Part shown: positions 44,870 through 55,394 of the stretch, one piece after another
How the letters are laid out: every line of letters starts with the position of its first letter
Position numbering within the stretch: position 1 is the stretch's first letter
Assembly: GCA_037447655.1 (NCBI GenBank)
Contig: JBBHKE010001308.1
Coordinates: 81,792-145,791 of the forward strand
DNA length: 64,000 nt
DNA from: Zygnema cylindricum
Lineage: Eukaryota > Streptophyta > Zygnematophyceae > Zygnematales > Zygnemataceae
Direction of reading: 5' to 3'
Notes under the pieces: model-generated
The model's database searches: none
The model's input: the letters and a program-made list of their open reading frames with translations, nothing else
Told to the model about the DNA's origin: nothing
Made by a program: the position numbers and the translations under genes

Positions 44870-45052
44870 GCTCGCACGCACGGTATTTTGCACGCAAGCG
44901 TGGTATTTTGCACACACGCGCGGTATTTTGCATGCACACGCGGTATATTCCATGCACGCGCGGTATTGTGCATGCACGCACGGTTTTAGGCACGCGCGCG
45001 CGTTATGCATGCACGAGCGATTTCATGCATGCAATCACGATTTGATGCACAC
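44870..45052 (+). repeat. 20-bp GC-rich minisatellite (copy B)
   Basis: As 37985-38170, with three bases missing in GCGCGCGTTATGCATGC. Confidence 0.85.
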
Positions 45053-45974
45053 ACGTCTAGTTGTTTCGTTCGCACGTGCGAAATTTTGCGTTGGTTATTT
45101 ATTTATATGTTTGTTGAACCGTACTAATTCCGTGCTATACTTTTTATTTCGTTCGCACGTATTTTGATTTCGAGTATTTCGTGCGGTATGCTTCGTTTCG
45201 TGCGTATGCCACAATTTGGAAGTATGGACGCGGAGTATTTTTTTGAAGGGAATCGCGATTTCCGGGCGACGCTTCGATACATGTTGTATATTTAAGACGC
45301 GAACCCATGTAGGTTCGTGCGTACATGTAGTTAGGGTAGGTTTTTACCCTCGTACGGTGGATTTTGTTGAGCGTACGGCAGACAATGTTGGCTGCCTATT
45401 GGCCAACATCTTAATTAGTTTCATGCATGTGAAGTAGGCTAGACGTAAGCTAGTTTCGCTTAGGCCTAGCGTAGCTCCTACTTAGGCTAATTCTCAGACT
45501 TATACAATTTTAGCTTTTGGACAAGAATTTTCTCTTGGCGGCGGAGCTTTCTTTTGCTCTCTCTCACCGATTGCTCAAATTTCTTCTTTTCTTTTTCTAG
45601 CTAGCTGTAGAGGTTAGATATTTTACGTATATTCTCTCTTGTATTTCTGCCCACGCTTTTTAATCCATGCTGCTCAAAGCCAAGTCCGGAAGGTTTCCCT
45701 CCAACTTGTGTCATTTTTGGGAAGTGGTGGATTGGAGTTCGTGTGGAGAAGCATCTGGATCCGGCTCCGCCTCCCACGGACAGCTAAACGGTTTGGGGTG
45801 TTTGTATTTGTGTTGTTTGTATTTCGGTTGAGAATGGAAGAGTGAATCTTGGCCAAATTTGGAGTTTTCTTTGTTTTTGGTTGGAATTATTTATTTGCTT
45901 TGTTGCCTCTTCGAGATAACTCTTGTAGAGAATACGATAGAGACCCGAGAGCCTAGTGGCTACCTCGTGGCTTA

Positions 45975-46500
45975 TTATTCGTGTCCAAAAGAACTACTTT
46001 TCTAAAAAGTCTATTTTTTTTTTTTTTTTAAATATTAAAATTATAAATTTTATTTTATAAAAAAATATATCACCTTTCATTTTCAGTTTTGTTTCTTAGT
46101 TTTGGTCTTTCTATCTACTTTCCAATTTACCTTTCATTTTCAGTTTTGCTTCTCAGTTTGGTGTGAGAACAAAAATCTAAAGGAAAAAAATAAATATAAA
46201 AATACATTATTTTCAATATAAAATCCATCTTTTCAAATCTAAATTTTCTTCCACCTATTTTTGATTTGGTTTTTTCCTTTTAATCCAGGTTTATCTTACT
46301 ACGAGTTTTCCTCCTACTTTCTCTCCATTTTTGCTTTCGCCTTAAGTTTTGCTTTGAAAAAATAAATATTATAAAAATAATTAAATTTATATATTTTACT
46401 TTATAAAAAAAAATAACACATTGTTTTTGTTTTTTGTTTTCTTCTTTCTTGCTTCAATCTTTGTCTCCTATCTTGTTACCACTCTTTTTCTTTTTCTCGG
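45975..46500. other. AT-rich low-complexity spacer
   Basis: Runs of T and A with CCTTTCATTTTCAGTTTTG repeated at 46070 and 46129. No gene. The TTTCAG words are acceptor-like but no exon is apparent. Confidence 0.5.
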
Positions 46501-46503
46501 CTG

Positions 46504-46700
46504 CAGATTTAGGTCTGAATTTGGGTCAGATTTTAGGGTTAATCTGCAGAATTAGGGTTTGGCTGCAGATTTAGGGTTTGGGCCACAGATTTAGGGTTTG
46601 TACGGATTTAGGGTTTATTTTTTGGAATTCTTAACCCTAGGTCAGCATATTATTGTCCCTTGGTCACAGATTCCTTGTTTTTTGCAGCGTGGAATTAGGG
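46504..46700 (+). repeat. cluster of plant teloboxes (TTTAGGG)
   Basis: GCAGATTTAGGGTTTG-type words occur five times within about 115 bases (46533-46617), with further AACCCTAGG at 46634 and AATTAGGGTTTG at 46693. The core equals the Arabidopsis-type telomere unit TTTAGGG, but the spacing is irregular, so it is not a telomeric array. In plants, teloboxes in the 5' region of genes act as promoter elements. Confidence 0.65.
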
Positions 46701-47442
46701 TTTGTGAAACCGTTTCCCCTAATCCTACCTCCTTTCCAAGTTTATTTGCATTTCTTTTCTTTGTTTCCGTATTTCTTTTCCTCTTTCTTTGGGTGTGGAC
46801 ATTCACTAGGTGAGGGCCCGTGCAGTCCGGAGGACACTGTGAGGAGACCTCTTTTAAAGGAAATTTTGGGTGTGGATTGCGGAGCCGATTCACCCTTTGA
46901 GGCTCTGCAAAGCGCCAACTGTAGCAATCAATTGCGGTTCAAAGGTGTTTGGAAGTAGCCGATACCTTGCGAGTGCAGGAGCGTTCCGTTATAGTTTGGA
47001 CACTCGTTTAGGGGACCGGTGTGGATCGGTTTCGATTGGAACTTTTCTTTTTGAGCATTTGCATTTTCCTTCCTTTCCTTGCATGTTATCTGGCCGTGAG
47101 TGGCCTTGAGGTTTCCTTGTGACTATCTAATTGGATTTTCTTTCACAGATCTTGCCGTAGGTGGCACAATTTACACTTTTCCGCCTGTGCTGCTATAGAT
47201 CTGCACCAGAAGGTGCTTCGATAGTTCTTTTTTTTTTTTTTATAGATCTGGCCCTTCGGCCTTGCCCCATTGTTTGCAGGGTAGAGGTTTTGGTATTCCT
47301 GCTTTTTGCTACATCTGACCACCGGGTCTTGCTAGAGACCTCGTGTGTTCACATGTTTTGTGTGGATTAGCCTATCATTTGACGCACTTCGGTTAGGTCG
47401 TTCCGAAATTTTCAGTCATAGTCGAGGGTTTTCTCTTCGTTT
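46701..47442 (+). other. leader of a gypsy-type element
   Basis: T-rich untranslated sequence leading to the ATG at 47443. No PBS or LTR border was identified. Pyrimidine-rich stretches with TTTCACAG (47142) and TTTGCAG (47272) are acceptor-like. Confidence 0.35.
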
Positions 47443-48475
47443 ATGCCCACGGATTGGGATAACTTACGTTATCAACTCGGATCTACCCGCGGCGCGACAG
47501 TTTTCCGTCCACCGTAGTTAGATCTTTCTAGTTTCTCCGAGTCTACGGACACACCAGTTTCGGTTGCGGCCCTTAGATCTCCGTCAGTTCGGTCACTATT
47601 GACCACAGTCTCATCATTATCCTCAGTTTCCTCTAGGTTACTCCTAGATAGAACCGAAGGAGACTTTTCAGGGGGAATCTTTTCCCATCCTCTCATATTT
47701 CAGTTTTCGGTCAGTCCAAGTTTGGAACCACCGGTGCATTCTTCCTTTGACAACATGGCTTCCTTTTCAGAGGGGGGCATGGGAAGGATGCAATTTTGCT
47801 TTTCAAGGATGAAAGATACCATGTCTTTATCCCATTTTCGAAATGTTCTATGATACCTAAATGCGTGATTTGGCATTTCGCTATCAAGATCGATTTGATC
47901 TTCATGTAGCATTCTCTCTTTTTGGTCGGTACCTCAAAAGGTCGGCTCTTACATTGTATTCCCGCAAGTATAATGCTATACTTGCGATGACAAAATTTTC
48001 CCCTCCTTTTGCTGGTACACTCGAGGTCATAAGTCAAGCGGATATTCCATACCAGGTTGCTTTTCTCGAGGTCTTAGACGCCCAAGGTATTGTCTTTATT
48101 CCCGCAGTCTCGGAAATTCCTCGCCAATATGCCGTGGCCGCTCGTGCTGCTGTCCCAGCACGACCAGGGATGAGAATACCGTTGCGAGATCCACTTTCAG
48201 TTATGTTCGATTTCTTAGAAGCCGAGAAACGAATGCAAAACCCCGATCAGATGAAAGATTTGATGAATTTCACGCATAAACCAGGTGAAACCGCCCTTGC
48301 TTTACGTGCTCGCATAGAGACTTTGCGAGAAGCTTTACCGAACCTAATGTCCAATGCGGAAGCTGTTCAAAAATTTGTTGGACAGCATCCAAATGAATTG
48401 AAACGTTTTATACAACGTCATCTCACTCAAACTTACGGTCTGAAATTTACATTTGATCAATATGCGGTAGAATAG
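47443..48475 (+). pseudogene. gypsy-type gag
   Basis: MPTDWDNLRYQLGSTRG opens a Ser-rich N-terminal part, with a stop at 47518. After a shift near 47855 the frame is open for 204 codons. It ends in a helical capsid-like part with MNFTHKPGETALALRARIE and PNELKRFIQRHLTQTYGLKF, matching the C-terminal style of Ty3/gypsy gag (Retrotrans_gag). A CCHC motif follows at 48619. Confidence 0.65.
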
Positions 48476-48618
48476 GAGATGCAATCATGATGGTGGGAAG
48501 CTCATAATCGTTCGGAAGTCGCTTCCCCACTTTCTCCACCAAGCAGCCCATGGCCCAACAATAGGCCTCCAAAGGCGCCGGCAATGGGAAACCCGCCATT
48601 TAACTCCGGAGATTGATT

Positions 48619-48660
48619 GTGTTCCGATGTGGAAACACGGGGCATGATGCCCGCATGTGC
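48619..48660 (+). other. CCHC zinc knuckle of the gypsy gag
   Basis: FRCGNTGHDARMC is preceded by GTG where the first Cys is expected; TGT is one base out of frame. A second candidate, CTHFHQK.HYVHRC, lies 30 bases on. The order gag, knuckle, protease supports the gypsy assignment. Confidence 0.6.
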
Positions 48661-49339
48661 CCAGATAAGTCGGCCACATGCACCCATTTCCACCAGAAAT
48701 GACATTACGTCCACCGCTGCCATGTGAAGGACCCTAAATTCTCTTATCAGAATCAGATTCAAAACGGCGGAGTTCCTGCCTGTTCTTCAAAGCCGGTCAC
48801 TCCTCTTACGCAGACCGAGAAAAAGGCGACTCCGCCTAAGATCTCTCGACGAGAGAGGGAAAAGGCCGAGTTGCAAGTCATGATGGCCACCATGATGAAG
48901 AAGCAATTTGCTGCCTTCATGGCCGAAATGAAACCCCAATTCACGGGGATGGCGAGGACACTCACCCACATGCCATCGTTGGCCTATGGAATCCTCCAGG
49001 ATTCTACCTTCCATCAACGAGCAGCTACTTTTGATAAGGGCTCGCCTGATCACAATCGAGACGGTAAATTCCCAAATTCCACTTTCGTTCGAGAAAGAAT
49101 CTCTCTCTCCTCTACCAGACACAACTTCCTCCATTGTGGCTGAAGCACTCACCATTCTTGATAGCACGATACATGATGCGTATCGAGTCAAAGAACAGCT
49201 AAGCATTCTTTTTGCCACGATAGATGATGTTAAAGCCTCTCCTCGTGTTAATGAGGTTCTGAAAGCTTCTCCCGTGGTTAACAAAGTCGCTCCAGCCGCC
49301 GCTTTGAGGGCGTTGCAGCTGAAGCGTAGTCTTTCAGTT

Positions 49340-49740
49340 ATTGAACCGATTTCAACAGATGAGCGCCGTGACCTTGACCCTCATATCACTTTCTTGGACA
49401 ATTCTCAAAAGTCCTTCTCCGTTAATGGTGTTGCTCCTTCTCTCCCCCTCATAGACACCGGGGCCAAACCCGTGATCCTCGGATTCAGGTTTGCGCTTAA
49501 GCTTGGTCAGAGAGCGGACAAGCTTCAAGCCACGGCTACTCGGCTTCTCACTTCACCCGGTACAACGGAGCCGGTGCTTGGAATCACCAAGGACCCGCTC
49601 ATCTTTCGATTTTAAAACGGAAATAAAAGTGAGTCCGTGGCAATTTCTGTCCGAGCATTGGTTACGAAATGCAACGATTACGAATGCTTAGTGGGACAGG
49701 ATATTATCTTCCGAATTGGTGGGGGGGAAGAAATGCATGA
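49340..49740 (+). pseudogene. gypsy-type retropepsin
   Basis: SLPLIDTGAKPVILGFRFAL carries the D(T/S)GA catalytic triad (Asp codon at 49454). PGTTEPVLGITKDPLIFRF and, after one TAA at 49613, VAISVRALVTKCNDYECLVG complete the fold. The domain is intact apart from that stop. Confidence 0.75.
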
Positions 49741-49871
49741 CAAACATTCTCGTACCGTCCCTCTAATCTTCCAGGACTCAAAATCTGCCTCCCTCTTCTC
49801 TTTGCCCGCAAACCGTTGCCCACTATGGCACATTTGGCTTCCGCTCTCCCTGCATTTTCTAGTATCGACCT

Positions 49872-49975
49872 TAAGAAGACAATTGCGACACTCTTTTCCT
49901 AGAAAGGATCCTTCAAGACACACCATCATTGCCGAACATTTACAGAGAGCCCGATCCTCTCCTCGACTCGCGTCA
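49872..49975 (+). pseudogene. gypsy polyprotein segment left of the C3 insertion
   Basis: A frame different from that of the protease reads LERILQDTPSLPNIYREPDP and LLDSRH up to the insertion point. With one target copy removed it continues at 56429 without a stop, so the two parts were one coding stretch before C3 landed. Confidence 0.55.
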
Positions 49976-51024
49976 TGAAACTCTGAGACCTGCATAAGTC
50001 CTCAGTGTGGACAGCTTCCAAGAAGCCTCTAGGATAATCTTGACCCCTTTGTGTTTAAGCAAAAATAACTGCCACCCTGGCAGAAAAAAACTCTGACCAC
50101 CTTCACCCCTGGGAAGACAAGACTCCCCTGAGTGGATAGCAAAAAGAATATCTGAATTTGCTCTCCTGAGCAGTAAGTTATGGAGGGTCAAAGTTGACCT
50201 TTTGTACAGAAGCTCTCTGGGAGAGAGGGTCCTATCGCCTAATTTTTCTAAGTCCTGTCTCTTTCACAGACTCTATCTACTGATGTATGGAACCAATCAG
50301 AATTGAGTTCCGTACGCAAAAGTACAGCTGCCGGTGTACTTTAGGTACGGACATTGTACGACAAGGCCTAAATGTCGACACATGTCATATCCGGATTCGA
50401 TGCCATAATCTCCGGGGATTCCACGATCCAACGAAATTTCGCCACGCGTCATCTGATGTGGCGATGGCCACAAACCGCCGAAAACTTCCTCCGCGATCTC
50501 GGCGCTAATTGCGGCCGTCCGATTAGAATCTAATTTAATCGTAGCCGTAATAAATACATGTGCGGTATTTGTTTCATATACGAAACAAATGTGCGGTATT
50601 GATTTATAGTCCGTACCGTAATCCGTACTTTATATATTACCGGATCTATGTATCCCGTAATCTATTATAGTTAAATGAATAATCGTACGTATACATATTT
50701 AAATAACTATCAAACTATATACTACGTATCATGACTCCTAGACTTAACGGCTAAGGCTACCGGCTATTTCCTGTCTGCCGGCCGGTAGGTACAAGGATCA
50801 ATTCCTGCCGCCCGCCTATACCTTTTAAATAAATAAACCCGAACTAATATAAATTTCCCGTAAACCTCAGGATAGCCTAGGTAGCCATGGCTCTAGCTTC
50901 CTCTCCAATTTCTCAGTGACTGCGACAAGTTTGAGAGTTGGAGAGAGAAGTTAGAGATAGACTGTCTCGGCTTCTATATTTCTTTTCAGACCTAGAAAAT
51001 ACTTAAAAACCATTAGTTTCTACA
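49976..51024 (-). repeat. C3 3' LTR
   Basis: Runs from TGAAACTCTGAG to AGTTTCTACA in plus orientation. Next to its right border the minus strand reads AAATAAGGGGAG, the polypurine tract. It contains the SINE-like segment S3. Confidence 0.95.
50730..50975 (+). mobile_element. SINE-like segment S3 inside the 3' LTR of C3
   Basis: A-box-like TAGACTTAACGG at 50739-50750, B-box GGATCAATTCC at 50795-50805 (10 of 11 to consensus), then the body GGCTCTAGCTTCCTCTCC...CAGTGACTGCGACAAG. It reads against the direction of C3 transcription. GGTAGGTACAAGGATCAATT is shared with S1 with one change. Confidence 0.6.
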
Positions 51025-51036
51025 CTCCCCTTATTT
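51025..51036 (-). promoter_or_regulatory. polypurine tract of C3
   Basis: The minus strand reads AAATAAGGGGAG directly before the 3' LTR start TGTAGAAAC. It primes plus-strand DNA synthesis in LTR elements. Confidence 0.75.
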
Positions 51037-51037
51037 T

Positions 51038-51876
51038 CTAGTCAATCTTTAATTTCAGACCACACTTCTCCCTGCAAAAACTTAACTTAGGGGAAGGCAC
51101 AGGTTTGGTCATCATATCTGCTACCATCTCACTATCTGGTCTGTACTCTAAACTGATTATTTTGTTTTCTACTTTTTCTCTAACAAAGCTGAGTCTGATG
51201 TTCATGTGTTTGGCTTTAAAATGATGTTTAGGATTGGCAGAAATAGCGATTGCTGCCTGATTATCACAAAATATTTTCTGCACACCACTCTTAAGGTGAC
51301 CAAGCTCACCAAGCAAAGACTTGACCCACATCAATTCTTTTACAGCAGAGCAAGAGGCCATATACTCAGCCTCCATGGTGGACTGAGCAATAACCTTTTG
51401 CTGTTTGTTACTCCAACAGCAAGCCCATCACCCACATATAATACATATCCAGAAGTACAACTCCTCATCGGAGCATCACCATAACTAGCATCACTCCAAG
51501 TGGTGATGTCAGTATTCTCCCCACCCAAATGCAACCATAGATCCCTAGTTCCTACCAAATATCTAAGGACTCTCTTAGTTGCCTCCCAATCCCTCTTAGT
51601 GGGAGCATTTAGACTTCTACTCAGCACTCCTACAACTGCAGCTAAATCCGGCCGGGTACAATTCATATAATAGATTAGACTTCCCACTAGTTGCCTGTAA
51701 GGAATAGTCTGCATGAACTTTTGTTCTTCAAGAGATAATATCTCGTTTAAGACTATGACTCCTTCTTCCTCACTCCCCTCACTTCCCTTCTTTAACTCCA
51801 TTGGAGTTGTACAACTATTAGCTTTATCCATCTGAAAATTTTCAAGCATGTTCCCTATTGCCTCCTTTTGAGTCAA
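51038..51876 (-). pseudogene. copia RNaseH (C3)
   Basis: PYRQLVGSLIYYMNCTRPDL, TTWSDASYGDAPMRSCTSGY, then after one shift MEAEYMASCSAVKELMWVKS and KIFCDNQAAIAISANPKHHF. The catalytic blocks WSDA, EAEY and CDN are present. It ends KCGLKLKID just before the polypurine tract. Confidence 0.9.
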
Positions 51877-51903
51877 TCTTATAATCTTTCTTTTTCGGTC
51901 TCT

Positions 51904-52991
51904 TTATACTTGAATTCCCAAAATATATCTTGCTTCCCCCATATCCTTCATTTCAAATCTCCCCTTAAGATCGGTTTTCAGTTTATTAATTTTTTCCATT
52001 GATTTACTTAGAACAAGCAAATCATCAATATAAATTGCAATAAATATAAAACATTCCTCATCTTTAAAAACATAGATTGAGTGACCGGAGCTGATCCCGA
52101 TATATCCCAAACCTGTTAGAATTTCATTAAGCTTCTTATTCCACTGTCGAGGCGCGTGTTTCAAACCATAAAGAGATTTAATCAGCCGGCATACCTACTC
52201 TCCTCTCCTTCTTCCACAAACCCTTCGGGTTGTCGCATGAAGATCTCCTCTTCCAATTCTCCATGCAAAAAGGTTGTTTTGATGTCCATCTGGTGCACTT
52301 CCATGTCTTCCGCTGCTGCTAGGCTGAGAAGTATGCGGACGGAGGGAAATCTGACCACCGGGGCAAAGGTTTCCTCGTAGTCAATTCCCTCCTTTTGTGT
52401 AAATCCCTTTGCCACTAGTCGGGCCTTGTAGCGCTCGATTGTGTAATCTGGGTTCAATTTTAATTTGAAAACCCACTTACAACCGATTGGTTTTCGGTTA
52501 GGTGGACAATCCACCTGCTCCCAAGCATCGGCTGCCATAATTGAGGCCATCTCCTCATTGATGGCTATCTTCCACCGATTTTTTTCTGGACAAGTCATCG
52601 CCTCTCCATAAGTTTGAGGTTCATCTTGATGAGATAGTTTAGTTACCTTGTTATTAATCTGTTTTTCTTGCAGTCTTTTGCTACTTCTCCTTCCCCCCTT
52701 CAAATCAGAGGCCGAAATAGATGGTTCTCGTGGATTCTTTCCAACAAACTCGGCTTCTCCCCTATCCTTTGATTCTGAATCAATTTCCACCACGTCTTCC
52801 GCTTCGGGTAGAGTTGTCACTGGAGTTTCCACAGCCAAGTCCTTTTCAGTCTGATTTGTACCTGCAAGAATGTCATCTTCTCTAAAACCTGGATAGTTAG
52901 GAAGCCCAATGTCATCGGAATTTTCTGACTCAAATCTGATTTTTAATGACTTTGCATATTTGAAGGGATCCACAGACTTTCTTTCATCCAT
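51904..52991 (-). pseudogene. copia reverse transcriptase (C3)
   Basis: A 269-codon frame from 52991 holds QVDCPPNRKPIGCKWVFK, EGIDYEETFAPVVRFPSV and HQMDIKTTFLHGELEEEIFM. One shift near 52185 separates it from PRQWNKKLNEILTGLGY and FIAIYIDDLLVLSKSME, with YIDD as the active site. A second shift near 51900 leads into RNaseH. Confidence 0.92.
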
Positions 52992-53048
52992 AACTACTAG
53001 ATGTTTTACAAAGATTATATCTTCCGTTTTTAGATCATAAACTCTATA

Positions 53049-54007
53049 TCATTTAACATCCTCATCATATCCTAATAAGTATCCCGATTTTCGTTTAGGA
53101 TCTAGCTTACAATTAGAATGATCTGTATCTAGACTAAATACTTGACTGTCAAAAACCTTTAAGTGAGATATGTCTGGTTTCCGGCTTGTCCATCTCTCAT
53201 AAGGTGTTTGATCTTTTATAGCTGAAGTAAGAACTCTATTTTTGAGGTAATTAGCATAGTTCATTGCTTCTGCCCAAAACCTTTTTCCTATCTTCTTATC
53301 TGACAACATACTTCTAGCACTATCACTTAGTGTTCTATTTAACCTTTCAGCTACCCCATTCTGTTCCGGGTTTTTGTGGAACTGTCTTTTGGTGTTGGAC
53401 CCCATCTTCCCTCAGAAAATCCTCAAACTGGTTAGAAGTATACTCTCCACCATTGTCACTCCTTATTCTCTTGATTGGAGTTTCATGGAGTTTTTGGCTC
53501 CATGCTTTATATTGTCTAAAACAATCCTGAGCGTCGGACTTGTTTTTCAAAAAATACACTCGGGAATACCGAGACCAATCATCAGTGATAGTCATCATAA
53601 ATCTCTTCCCCCCCCGGTGAGGGTACTCTAGCCGGTCCCCAAATATCTGTGTGTACTTGATCTAGAATTTATTCTCCTTTATAGGTGGCTGTTTTAGAAA
53701 AGGGTAATCAGAGTGTTTTACCTTGAGCACACCCACTCTTATCACTTATATTATCACTCTCACTAAACTTAATCCCTTCCACCACTCCCATCTTTTTCAT
53801 CTCTCTTAACTTGTCTAGATTCACATGCCCAAGCCTCTTATGCCACATCATAATATCATGAACACCAACATAATAAAGTTTTTTCGTTTCATTACTTAAG
53901 ATCAGCCTAAACATCCCATGGTTACCTTTCTCAGCAATGAAATAGACATCCTCCTCAAAACTAGCAGTAAAGACTCCTTCCCTAGTGCTAGTAAAAACCC
54001 TTATCAT
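53049..54007 (-). pseudogene. copia integrase (C3)
   Basis: WHKRLGHVNLDKLREMKKMG and KSGCAQGK form the zinc head. MMTITDDWSRYSRVYFLKNK, KRIRSDNGGEYTS and NGVAERLNRTLSDSARSM cover the core with its second Asp and Glu. RKPDISHLKVFDSQVFSLDT follows. Three frames are used. Confidence 0.92.
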
Positions 54008-54467
54008 CTAATACGGATGTAGAGATAAGGTTTTTGTTCAGCTCCGGAATAAACAATACATCGAAGAATGTTAATATGGATGTCTTTCCTTCTACTAACA
54101 CTTTCAGATCTATCGATCCTACAAGAGTAGTGGTGACTATCCTCCCATCCCCGTACTCTATCTCTACGGTAGGAATCTTTCTTATCTTAGTGAACAGGTG
54201 CCTATCCTTACACATGTGCATGGAGGCACCTGAATCTATAATCCAGCCTGCTTCACCTTTCAATCCAGTGTAAGCACATTTCTGCCTTCGTGGAATTTCA
54301 ACCTCATTTTTTTCCTCCAACTCCTCATCCAAAAAGAGTTGATCGTCTTCTTCCTCTGATTCTGCCTTAAGTACCTGTGTGACAAGGGCCTTTTTCTTTC
54401 CTCTCGGGGTACCACCGGTCTGCCCCTCTTTTAACCAAAGCTCGGTTAGCTTACTGCACTCAGCCAT
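53988..54467 (-). pseudogene. copia protease (C3)
   Basis: IIDSGASMHMCKDRHLFTK is intact, with EIEYGDGRIVTTTLVGSIDL and a hydrophobic VLFIPELNKNLISTSVL after it. An acidic linker (AESEEEDDQLFLDEELEEKN) precedes it. Confidence 0.9.
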
Positions 54468-55394
54468 ATAGTGCCCGGTTTCTTACAAAAATGACATAAA
54501 CCTTTGGGAGCCCTTGGTTCGAACTCATCAGCCTGTTTTTTTCTGCTCCCTACCCCCATAGTTTTCGACTGGTTTCCGGGAATCTTTGTTCCTCTAATAG
54601 GTCGTTGTTGCCAAGGCTTGGCCACTCTTTCCTCCCCTTCGGATCTCAATCGTATTCTCTCGAACGAGAATCATCCCTACCACTGAGTTCCATATCCACC
54701 TTGAGTCCGACAAGTCCTATACACGGTTGACTATGTTCTCGAACACATTAGGTAACTTCATAAGTAAACAATTAACCTTTTCATAATCACTAAAAACTTT
54801 TCCCTAACTCTCTAACTCCATGAAGAGTGTAGCAAGTTCATTGCAAAAATCCAACATATTTCCCCCTTTGTATACATACTCTTTAACTTTCTGATCAGCC
54901 AAATGTTGTTGCTGAATCGTACCACTTCGGTACATCTCTATGAGAGCCATCCAAAGATCGGATGCCCTTTCTACCTGCAAATGGGGACATGCAAGGCCTT
55001 GAGTGAGATGGCGTAGGATGAAGTGCTTTGCCGCCATATTGTTGAAGTCCCAGGTTTCAGTATCATTGTACTCGTTCCTCGGAATAGGTGACATGAATGC
55101 TGAACCAGTTGCTATTGGTGTGGTCGCTTCCTTCTCCTTTCCTTTGTCCACCACCTCTCCTTCATTTGTTTCCTCCGTTGAAGGTGAATCCTCTTTCCTG
55201 GTGAATCTGCTTTCTTTAAACCCTGGAGGAATTCCAAGACTTGATGGACGCCCGAATCGTCCACTCACTATCCCCCAAAACCTTTTTTCGCATAGAGCTC
55301 CTATCATCATACTTTCCCAGTATATGAAGCCAGTTCCATTAAAGATTGGTACCCTAGAGGGTGGGCCCATAACCTGAAACTCTGAGACCTCCAT
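54468..55394 (-). pseudogene. copia gag with frameshifted zinc knuckle (C3)
   Basis: MGPPSRVPIFNGTGFIYWES to LADQKVKEYVYKGGNMLDFC is open for 196 codons. The frame also extends seven codons into the LTR (MEVSEFQ). The knuckle reads CHFCKKPG and continues as HYMAEC only after restoring one missing base near 54470. Several stops lie between 54800 and 54470. Confidence 0.88.

Larger units (their letters stand above)
41870..45974 (+). repeat. 4.1-kb direct duplication, copy B
   Basis: Partner of 35001-39092. It starts inside the LTR sequence (TGTTAAATAGATCTAG) with no LTR to its left, so its left border is a truncation. To the right it passes into unrelated AT-rich sequence after GTGGCTTA. Confidence 0.92.

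Noticed and set aside
35001-45974. The 4.1-kb direct repeats as giant LTRs of a LARD-type element
   Set aside because: Copy A starts in the middle of a normal 925-bp LTR, the ends are not TG...CA, and the repeats hold pieces of two other element classes.
46533-46617. Interstitial telomere array
   Set aside because: TTTAGGG words are spaced irregularly and embedded in GCAGA words, not head to tail.
46880-46960. GCGGTTCAAAGG as a Pol III B-box
   Set aside because: It does not fit GGTTCRANNCC beyond the first bases and there is no A-box at a proper distance.
48485-49284. Minus-strand frames opposite the gypsy gag and protease
   Set aside because: Shadows of the plus-strand coding sequence, which has the recognisable knuckle and LIDTGA motif.
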